A DNA stretch of 64,000 nt, taken from the NCBI RefSeq assembly GCF_001854325.1, contig NZ_CP017755.1:930001-994000 (forward strand), written 5' to 3'. Source of the stretch: Cupriavidus malaysiensis (GTDB taxonomy: Bacteria > Pseudomonadota > Gammaproteobacteria > Burkholderiales > Burkholderiaceae). Shown piece by piece: positions 35,512 through 45,800 of this stretch (the first letter of the stretch is position 1; each line of letters opens with the position of its first letter). A program made the translations under genes and the position numbers. Under the pieces are notes generated by a model. The model made no database searches, had not been told where the DNA came from, and saw only the letters and a program-made list of their open reading frames with translations.

Positions 35512-36534
35512 ATGGCCGATCCCCGTCACACGATGAAGACATCCGCCGACCACCGCACCGCCCCGACCGACACGCTGCGCCAGCAGGCCTGGGTCTGGCT
35601 GCGCCTGCTCAAATCCGGCGACGTCAAGCAGTGGGATGCGGAGCGCTTCCAGCACTGGCTCGACGCCAGCCCGGCGCACAAGGCGGCGTTCGCCGACGCC
35701 AGGCAGCGCTGGGAAGCCTTCCAGCCGGCCGCGGCGGAACTGCTGCGCAGCAGCCCCAAGGCGGCGCGCTTCCATGCGCAGGCCGCGCAGCGGACGCGAT
35801 CGCAAGCCGGGCGGCGCGCCTTCCTCGGTGCCGCCGCGGCCGGGGCGGCGGCGGTCGCCGCGGTTGCCCTGGTGCATCCCCCCGGCGGGCTGTGGCCGCC
35901 GCTCGACGGCTGGGGAGCGGACTACCGCACGGCCACCGGCGAGCAGCGCTCCGTCACGCTGGCCGGCCGGGTCAACGTCATGCTGAACACCCAGACCCGG
36001 ATCCGGCGCGAGGCCACGCGCGAGGGCGTGCCGGGCATCGCGCTGCTCGCGGGCGAGGCCGCCATCGACCTGCCGGCCGGCGGGCAGCGCTTCGGCGTCA
36101 TCGCCGCCGGCGGCCAGAGCGTGGCCGATGGCGGGCGTTTCGAGGTCCGCCACCTGGACGGCAAGGTCTGCGTGACCTGCCTCCAAGGCAAGGTCCGGGT
36201 GGCGCATCCGGCCGGCGTGCGCGAGCTGCAGGCCAGCCAGCAGACCGTCTATGACGGCCGCTCGATTGCCGGCATCGCCAGCATCGATCCGCTCAACGTC
36301 TCGGCCTGGCGCAGCGGAGAACTGGTGTTCCGGCAGACCAAGCTGAGCCTGGTGCTGGCGGAGATCAACCGCTACCGGCCAGGGCGCGTCGTGCTGGTGA
36401 ATGACGCGGTACGCGACATGCCGGTGAGCGGCAGCTTCTACATCGCCTCGCTGGACCGGGCCCTGGCCCAGCTGCAGCACAGCTTCGACCTGGACGCCCG
36501 TGCGTTGCCGGGCGGCCTGCTCATCCTGAGCTGA
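35512..36534 (+). CDS. FecR-like anti-sigma factor, unit 3 (VreR-like)
   Basis: The product is 340 residues. The N-terminal sigma-binding domain is at about 22-72 ('LRQQAWVWLRLLKSGDVKQW', 'FQHWLDASPAHKAAFADARQ'). AGRRAFLG precedes the membrane segment (about 99-122), a Tat-like pattern. The periplasmic FecR domain is at about 137-235 with CVTC (Cys220, Cys223). The C-terminal STN-like domain is at about 265-340 ('LVFRQTKLSLVLAEINRYRP' ... 'LPGGLLILS'). The self-cleavage Gly-Thr is replaced by GGRFEV. ATG at 35533 is an alternative start. Confidence 0.87.
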   Translation: MADPRHTMKTSADHRTAPTDTLRQQAWVWLRLLKSGDVKQWDAERFQHWLDASPAHKAAFADARQRWEAFQPAAAELLRSSPKAARFHAQAAQRTRSQAGRRAFLGAAAAGAAAVAAVALVHPPGGLWPPLDGWGADYRTATGEQRSVTLAGRVNVMLNTQTRIRREATREGVPGIALLAGEAAIDLPAGGQRFGVIAAGGQSVADGGRFEVRHLDGKVCVTCLQGKVRVAHPAGVRELQASQQTVYDGRSIAGIASIDPLNVSAWRSGELVFRQTKLSLVLAEINRYRPGRVVLVNDAVRDMPVSGSFYIASLDRALAQLQHSFDLDARALPGGLLILS

Positions 36535-36681
36535 ATCCTCGCTGCCGTGCATGACCGCCGGATGACGCGCGACGCGCGTCTGCGGCGTCCTCGCGTCTTT
36601 CCGCTGTGCCGGTGCCACGTCCTTGTCCTGTCATGCCGTCTTGCCTGCAGTCTGCCTGCAACACGCGTGCCGAAAAATACT

Positions 36682-36713
36682 TTGCGGACTGGTGCGCTCT
36701 TCAATCGTCTTAG
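36682..36713 (+). promoter_or_regulatory. Predicted ECF promoter of giant exoprotein gene, unit 3
   Basis: An A-rich stretch, TTGCGG (36682-36687), an 18-nt spacer and CGTCTTAG (36706-36713). It leaves a GC-rich leader of about 120 nt before the start codon, with possible hairpins (GGCGG/CCGCC near 36777-36800). Confidence 0.7.
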
Positions 36714-36838
36714 CTCGTCAGAAAACTTCCGCAGCGATGGCGTGCAACGCCGCGTTGCGCTGGACACCCTGAGCGCGGCGGTCCCCCGGGCGGGGCCGCC
36801 GGGCCGGCATCGACGCAAAACCTAGGCGAGACCTCAAG

Positions 36839-39800
36839 ATGAGCACACGCGGGCGCAAGTGCGCAGGAACGAAACCGGATCGGCTGGCACAGGACAGGCG
36901 CGTGCTGCGCAGGGCACCGATGGCCCAGGCCGCTGTGCTGATTCTCGCCAGCGGCGGGATCTGGAGCACGGCGCAGGCACAGCAGGCCTTCAGCAGCGCA
37001 TGGTTCGCCGCCAAGGGCGCGGCGCAGAGCGCGGCACAGCAGACCGGGCGCCTGCCCAACGGCATGCCGGTGTCGGCGCTGGCGAGCCCCTCGGCGCAGC
37101 AGCAACAGGCCAGCGCCGAGCTGCAGCGTTCGCTGGCCAACCTGGGCACGGCCGCGCAGGGCATCGCGGCGATGCAGGCTGCGCAGGCCAGCGCGCGCGC
37201 GGCCGCCGCGGCGGCCAACGCCACGGTGCCGGACGGGCTGGCCGAGGGCGGCCTGAAGATCGACACCAACAGCCTCACGCAGGGCTGGGTCAACGCCAAC
37301 GCGCCGGCGCAGACGGTGGCCGACGGCAAGACCACGGTGGCGATCCAGCAGACCGCGGACCGCGCGGTGCTGAACTGGGAGACCTTCAACGTGGGGCGCA
37401 GCACCACGGTGGATTTCAAGCAGCAGGCGGACTGGGCGGTGCTGAACCGGGTCAACGACCCGCAGGCGCGGCCGAGCCAGATCCAGGGGCAGATCCGTGG
37501 CGACGGCACGGTGATGATCGTCAACCGCAACGGGGTGATCTTCAGCGGCACCAGCCAGGTGGACACGCGCAACCTGGTGGCGGCGGCGGCGCGCATCAGC
37601 GACGGGCAGTTCAGCAGCAACGGCATCTACGGGCTGAACGGCACCACGCCGAGCTTCACCGACGCGCTGGGCAAGGTGGAGGTGCAGGCCGGGGCGCGCA
37701 TCGCCACGCGCGCGCCGGCCACGGTGACGCAGGGCGGGGGCTATGTGCTGCTGCTGGGCGGGGAGGTCGGCAACGCGGGCACGATCGCCACGCCGCGCGG
37801 GCAGGCGGCGCTGGCGGCGGGCGACAGCTTCGTGATCCGGCGCGGGGTGGGCACCGACGGCAACACCACGTCGACCACGCGCGGCAACGAGATCTCGCCG
37901 CAGTTCGTGGCCAGCGGTGGCACGGGCAGCGCGGGCAAGGTGGCCAACAGCGGGCTGATCCTGGCCCCGGAGGGTGACGTGACGCTGGCCGGGCGCGACG
38001 TGCAGCAGCTCGGGGTGGCGGTGGCGACGACCACGGTCAACACGCGCGGCACGGTGCACCTGCTGAACTCGGCGGCGGACACGCAGGGGCGGGTGACGCT
38101 GGGGCCGGGGGCGGTGACGGCGGTGCTGATCGACGACGACGGCAAGACCACGGCGCTGGACAGCCAGCGCGACGCGCTGATGCAGGACTCGGCGGCGCAG
38201 GACCTGCTGCGCGCGGGGGCGGCGTCGGGGCTGTTCGACAACCTGTCGAAGCTGTCGGACCGGCGCGACCAGTCGCGCGTGGAGATCGTCAGCGGGGGCG
38301 ACGTGCTGTTCCAGGGCGACTCGCTGACGCTGGCCACGGGCGGGCAGATCGCGGTGAGCGCGACGGGGCGCAGCTTCGTGGCCAACCGGGCGCAGCTGGA
38401 TGTGTCGGGGGCGGTGGGCGTGGCGCTGGCGATGGACACCAACAACGTCAAGATCAACGTGCAGGGCAACGAGCAGCGCGACGCGCCGGGCAACCGCGAC
38501 AGCGGGAACCTGCTCAATGCGAACGTGTGGATCGACCGGCGCCGGCTGGTGTACGTGCCGGCGGGCGTGGGCGGCTACGCGACCGAGCGCTGGTACACGG
38601 GAGGCGGGCTGCTGGAGGTGGGCGGCTACCTGGGCAACCAGGGGCACCGCATCGGCGAGTGGGCGGCGCAGGGCGGGACGGTGACGCTGGGCGGCAAGGA
38701 GGTGGTGACGCAGGCGGGCTCGTCGATCAACCTGTCGGGCGGCAGCCTGGACGTGCAGACGGGGTACCTGAAGCAGACCTGGTTCAAGGCGGCGGACGGG
38801 ACGCTGACCAAGGCCGACAACGCGCTGGCGGGGGTGTTGTACACGGGGGTCTACACTGGCTTCGACGACGAGCACCCGCGCTGGGGCAAGACGGCGATGC
38901 AGTCGTACGCGAGCCCGCTGATCGCGCCGCAGCAGGTGCTGCAGAACGGCTACACGGTGGGGCGCGACGCGGGTCGGCTGCAGGTGAGCGCGCCGACGGC
39001 GGTGCTCGAAGGCGAGGTGGTGGCGCGGGTGTTCAACGGGGCGCAGCAGACGCAGGCGCGCGCGGCGGGCCTCGCCGACGGCTACAAGCAGGGGCAGTAC
39101 GCGGTGGCGCAGGCGGGCGGGCTGGCGCTGGGGCAGTACACGGGGCCGGGGCGCACCGGGGTGTTCACCAGCGAGGTGAAGATCGGCACCGAGGTGGGGG
39201 TGACGCCGGGCATGGGTGCGGCGGATGCGCTCGACCCGCAGCGGCAGAACACGGTGTGGCTGGACGCGGGCATGCTGAACGGCTTCCGGCTGGGCGTGCT
39301 GGACCTGGCCAGCGGCGGACGCATCGTGGTGAGCCAGCCGCTGGCGCTGGCCGACGGCGGCCAGCTGAGCCTGGTGGCGCCCAAGGTCGACATCGATGCC
39401 AACCTGACGGCGCACGGCGGCAGCGTGACGGTATCCAACGAATTCACGCGCGCCGGTGATCGCTATCCCGGCGCGCTGATGGCGGCCGATGGCACATCGA
39501 AACTGACGCTCGCGGCAGGCAGGACGATCGACGTGCGCGGAGTGTGGACCAATGCGCGCATCGATCCGGCCGGACTTGCCGGGCTTGCCTATGTCAATGG
39601 CGGCAGCGTTACGATCGACGGCTCGCAGGACGTGACCATCGCCGCCGGCAGCGTGATCGACGTCTCGTCCGGCGCGGCCATCCTGGCCAGCGGCAAGACC
39701 GTGGGCGGCAAGGGCGGCAACGTCACGCTGATCGCCGGCGACGTGTCCGGCGGCACCAGCGCCGTGACCGGTAATCTGGTGCTGGACGGTGCGATCCGCG

Positions 39801-42800
39801 CGGCCGGCGTCAGCGGCGGCGGCACGCTGACCTTGTCTTCGCCGAACAATGTGCTGGTCGGCGAAAACGCCTCGCTGGCCGGCGGCGTGCTGGCCGCCGG
39901 CACGCCGGCGCCGCTGCGCATGCAGCTCACGCAGCCGCTGACCATTGCCGCCGGGCAGCCCTTGCCCTTCACGCTGACGGAGGTGCACAACACGCTGCCG
40001 CTGGACGTTCCGGTTCCCGTCGACATCGCGGTATCGGGCGTGCCCGCCATCCCGACCGCGGCAGACTGGGTGGTCCCGAGCGGGATGAGCCCGTTGAATG
40101 CCAGGGATGGCAATGGCAACATGGTCTATTACTTTCCCGGCCAGCGGATCCCGGCGGGAACGCTCATCACCGGGGTGGCCGGCCTGGGCACGATCGCGGC
40201 CGGTACGGTGATTCCCTCCAGCGTCTTCCCGCAGGGCCTGCCGATCACCCCCTACAACCTTGTCTATGCCACCGGCTCGGTGCAGGCGCAGGACATGACC
40301 TACCAGGCGGGCACCGTGATTCCCCCGGGCACGGTCCTGCCGCAGACGGTGTCGGTGGCGCCGGCCCCGGCGCTCAGCCCCGCGTTCTTCCGCGCGGGCT
40401 TCTCCAACTACGACATCAATGCCGGGCTGGGCATGCTGGTGGCGGGCTCCGCCATCGCGCCGGCGATGCCGGTGTACCGCATCACCGCCGACAGCCTCAT
40501 GGCGCCCTCGGGCAGCGATCCGTCCGCGGCGATGTCCTTGTGGCTGCCGCCGCTCTATGCCGAGCATCCGCAGAGCGCCACGCTCACGCAGCGCGGGGGC
40601 GCCAGCCTGACGCTGCGTTCGCAGACCCGCAGCGCGAACGGCGTGCTGATAGGCGGCGGGTCGATCGTCATGCAGAAAGACGCCTCGATCACCGTCGATC
40701 CGGGGCAGGGGATCAAGATCGACGCCACCGGGCAGATCGATATCGAGGGCAGGCTGACGGCGCGCGGCGGCAGCATCAGCCTGCTCAACGAAGCGGACGG
40801 CTCGCTCGACGCCCTGCGCAATTTCGATGCGGCCGGGGTCGGGCGCGGCGTGTCGGTGTGGGTCGGCCCGAGCGCCAGGCTCGATGTCTCGGGCCAGGCC
40901 TACGCAGCGGTGGATGCCCAGGGGCGCCGCTATGGCACGGCCATGGATGGCGGCACCATCAAGGTGAGCGGGGGCACCGCCTTCGTGGTGGTGCGCCCGG
41001 GCGCCGAGCTGGGCGCCGATGGCACCCGCGTCGTGGTCGATGCGGGCACGGTGGACACGCGCGCCGCGCCGGGCGGTGCCGTCACGCTGGCGAGCAATGG
41101 TGGCGCCATCTCGCTCGATTCGCTGAGCGGGATCTACCTGGACGGCACCTTGCATGCCGTCAGCGGCGGAGCCGGGGCGAGCGGCGGCAGCCTGTCGATC
41201 GCGCTGCTTACGCCCTATTTCTCCAACCTGGGCGGCGTGCTGCCGGCCAACGTCCTGGTGCCGAGCACCATGACCGTGGTGCAGGCACAGCCCGCGCCGT
41301 CGCTGCCCGCGGATCTCGCCGCGGGCACCAATGCCGCCGCGCTGGCCCTCGGCCGCGCCACCGTCAGCGCGGACGCGGTCAAGGCCGGCGGCTTCGACGC
41401 GCTGGCGCTGAGGTCCGGCGACTACATGCAGTTCTCGGGGGATGTCTCGCTGGCGCTCGGCAAGAGCGTGTCGCTGACGGCGGGCGCGTTCACCTCGGGG
41501 CCGGTGCTGGCGGCGCCACCCGATGCCTCCACGCCGCCGGCAAGGGGCAGCGTGCGCATTGCCGCGCCCTATGTCCTGCTCAGCGGGGTGCCGGTCATCG
41601 TGCCGGACGGCAACAGCAGCGGCACGATCGGCAACCCGCTCGCCGCGGCGGCTCCGACCGTCGCCACCTTCGAAGTCGACGCGAAGCAGATCGATATCCA
41701 GGGGCTGCTGGCCTTCTCGGCCGACATCGCCCACTACGATAGTTCGATCTTCGGCTTCGTCCACACGCCGTCGCCCGGCTTCCGCACCACCCGGCTGGCC
41801 AGCCAGGGCGACATCCGTTTCCTGCCCACCACCGTCGACCAGGGCACCACGCTGGCCAGCGCCTGGGACATCGACCTGCAGGCCGCCCAGGTGTACCCGG
41901 CCACCAATGCGAGGGCCACCGTCATCGCGGGGCAGGGCAATACAAGCAATGCGGGCAATGCGGGCAATGCCGGCTACGTGGCGAAGCTGACGATCGGGCG
42001 CACCACGCCGGACGTCCCGGACGCTCCCTTGTCCGTGTTCGGCAGCCTCACTTTGCTGGCGCCGATCATCGAGCAGGGCGGCATCGTGCGCGCTCCCTTC
42101 GGCGCCATCACGCTGGGCAACCACTTCCCGGCGACGCAGCGGGTGGACCTGCTGCCCGGCAGCCTGACCTCGGTCTCGATGGCAGGCCTGGCCATCCCCT
42201 ATGGCGGCACCGTCGACGGCGTGACCTACAGCTACGGCGGCACCAGCGTGCGGCCCCTGGACCTCACCGGTTTCAGCGGCAACACCACCTTGCGCTCCGG
42301 GGCCGGGATCACGCTGGACGCGCAGGCCGTCAACGTGCAGGGCGGGGCGACGCTGGACCTCTCCGGCGGCGGCACCCTGGCCGGCGCGGGCTTCGTCTCG
42401 GGCCGCGGCGGCTCGGTCAACATCCTCACCACGCCGCTGGTCAATGCCAACCCGGCCACGCCGCTGAGCAAGGCGAGCGACAAGGTCTACGCCATCCTGC
42501 CGGGCTATGCTTCCGGCTACGCGCCGGCGGCGCCGGAGAACGGCGCCGGCGACCCGGCCATCGGCCAGCAGATCACCGTGGGCGCGGGCGTGCCCGGCCT
42601 GCCGGCGGGCACCTACACGCTGCTGCCCTCCAACTACGCGCTGCTGCCCGGCGCCTACCGGGTGGAGCTCGGCGCGGGCAGCGGCAAGCCGCCCGGCGGC
42701 GTTGCCGCGATCGGCAACGGCACCTATGCCACCGCGGTCCAGAGCGGTATCGCCAACACCGGCTTCCGCAGTGCCTTGCCGCTGACGGCGCTGATCACGC

Positions 42801-45800
42801 CGGGCTCGGCGGTGCGCCGCTACGCGCAGTACAACGAGCAAGGCTACGCCGACTTCTTCACCGCCAGCGCGGCGCAGTTCGGCGGCCTGCGCCCGCTGCT
42901 GCCGGGCGACGGCAAAGTCCTGCAGATCAGGTTCGAGCAGCCGATCTCGCAACCGGGCATGGCGGCGCTGGGCTTCGCGGGGACGGCGCGGCTGCAGGGC
43001 GACGCAGGCGGGATCGACGGTTCCGTGGCCCTGGCGAACGTGGGCGAGATCGTCGCGGACGCCGCCACGCCGGGCTTCAACGGCGTCTCGGTGCGTGCCG
43101 CCGACCTGAATGCGATCGCGTCCCCGCGACTGCTGGTCAACGGTACGGTGGGCGTGGTCAACGGCACGCTGATGTTCCAGGGCGGGCAGGACCTTGCCAT
43201 CCGCGACGGCGTCACCCTCCAGGGCGGCGAACTGGTGCTGGTCGGCGGCAATATCGGCGTCGGCAACAACGTGACCCTGAGCACCATCGGCCAGGGCCGG
43301 GCGCCGTTCGACTCGGCCTCCACCGGCATGGGCTACTCCACCGGCTACGGTACCTCGGTGCTGGCGCTGTCCAACGGCCGGCTGGACTTTCTCGGCTCGC
43401 AGGGCACCGGCGCCATCACCATCGGCGCCGGGTCGCAGCTGTACTCGGAGGGCACGCTGGCGTTCGCCACCAACGGCGGGGTCAACATGGACGCGGGCGC
43501 CCGCTTCGGTTCGCGCAATATCGCGCTGGCCATGAACACCGTCAACGTCGGCAGCAGCGCCGACATCGCCGCGGCGGGCGCCCCGGCCGGCCTGCAGTTC
43601 GACCAGGCGCTGTTCAACCGGCTGGTCAGCGGCGATCTGCCGCGGGGCGTGCCCGCGCTGCAGACGATCACGCTGGGCGCGTCCAGCGCGATCAACGTGT
43701 TCGGCAGCGCCGGCCTGGACGCCACCGGCACCGGCATCAACCTGGTGCTGAACACGCCCGCGCTCTACGGCTGGGGCGGGGCCGGCGACCATGCCACCAT
43801 CGCGGCCGGCAGGATCACGTGGAACAGCATCGCCGGCGCCACGCCGCCGGCGCTCGCGGCCGGTGGCCCGGGCACGGGCCTGGGCACGCTGGACCTGGTG
43901 GCCAGGGAGATCGACCTGGGCCAGTTCCTGTCGCTGGACAACGCCAAGGTCAGCCGCACGGTCTATGGCTTCGGCAACGTCAACCTGAAGGCCAGCGAGA
44001 AGATCGTGTCGGCCGGCAACGGTTCGCTCTTCGTCTACCAGGCGCCGAGCACGGACGCCGGCGCCGTGTTCGGCCAGAGCGGCAGCGGCGGCAACCTGAC
44101 GCTGGCGACGCCGCTGCTGACCGGCATGCAGAAGTCGATCATGGCCTATACGGCGGGCGGGGCGCTGAACGTGGTGGCGCCGCCGGGCCAGGCGCCGAGC
44201 CAGGCGGTCTCGACCGTGGCGGGCGCGGAGATCGACCTGGGCGGCGACAGCGTCGCCATCGGCAGCACCATCCTGCTGCCGAGCGGCAAGCTGGTGGTGA
44301 ACGCTACCCACGATATCGCGCTGGACGCGGGCAGCCGCATCGACCTGAGCGGCCAGCCATCGACCATCCAGCGGGCCACGGTCTATGGCTTCGGCGGCAC
44401 GGCCAGTTTCCACAGCGCGCAGGGCGGCGTGGTGCAGGCCGGCGGTTCCATCATCGACGTCTCGGCCACCCATGCCAACGCCGGTGAGATCACGATCGAT
44501 GCCGGCAACGGGCAGGTCGCGCTCAACGGGACGCTGAACGGCGGCGCGACCGAGGGCCAGGCCAGCGGCGACTTCAGTGCGCGGGCCGGGACGTTCGCCG
44601 ACTTTGCCGGCCTCAATGCCGCGCTGACCCGGGGCGGCTTCTTCGATGCGCGCAGCTTCACTGCCCGGCAGGGCGACCTGGTGGTGGGCGACGGCGTGAA
44701 GGCGCGCCAGGTGTCGATCGCGACGGACGGCGGGCAGCTGACCGTGAACGGCACCATCGATGCCTCGGGCGCGGCCCCCGGCACGATCCGGCTGTCGGCC
44801 GGCAAGGGGCTGACGCTGGCAGCGGGCGCGGTGCTCGATGCGCACGGCACGGTGCTGCAGGTGGACAGCTACGGGCAGCCGATCGAGGCGAAGAACCGCG
44901 GCCATGTCGAGCTCACCGCGGCCGGCGGCACCCTGTCGCTGCAGCCGGGCGCCACCATCGACCTGTCGACGCCGGATGGCGTGGCCTATGGCGATATCGT
45001 GCTGAACGCGCAGCGCGTCGGCGCGACCGTGGCCAGCGCGACCGGCGCGGGGGCTCCGGCCAATGCGACCGGCAACGATGTCGCCATCTCGGCCGCCGGA
45101 CCGCTCACCCTCCGCGGGGCGCGCAGCATCCTGCTGAACGGCTTCGCCACCTATGCGAACGCGCCGGCCGATCCGGGCGATGCCAACGGCCAGGTCATCA
45201 CGCAGGGCTGGCTCGATCTGGTCGATCGGGACAGCCAGCTCTTCATGGCCGGTGCGCTTGCCAATGCCGCCCTGCAGGGCCGCCTGGCGGGGCTGTCCGC
45301 CTATGGCAGCGCCCTGCACCTGCGCCCGGGCGTGGAGGTGGTGAGCGCCACCTCGCAGGGCAACCTGACGGTATCCGGCGATATCGACCTGGCCGGGTAT
45401 CGCTATGGTCCCGGCGCCGACCGCGATACCACGTCCGCCGCCTATGGCGCGGGTGAGCCGCTGGCCCTGGTGATCCGCGCCGGCGGCAACCTTGCGGTCA
45501 AGGGCAGCATTTCCGACGGCTTCCGGGCGGTCACGGGCAAGCCGGCGATCTATGACGGTATCCTGGATATCACCAACAGTGCCGAGTTCTCCCTCCAGGA
45601 TGGCTACTGGGGCACGCCGGGGGCCAGCTACGTCGCGTCGAAGGACGTCTATCTGATGACGAGCTGGACGGTGCCGAACGACGACTTCTACAACTACCTC
45701 GGCGGCCTCATCGGCTCGGATGGAACCATCTACTACGTCGGCAACACGATTCCCGCCGGCACCAGGCTGTCCGCCTCGGACGGCCTGCTGTTCGAGGCCG

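Noticed and set aside
13600..45319. Very long open frames on the minus strand opposite the giant exoprotein genes
   Set aside because: They mirror high-GC codon bias of the plus-strand genes, are Arg/His/Ala-rich without domains, and lack start signals. They are antisense shadows.
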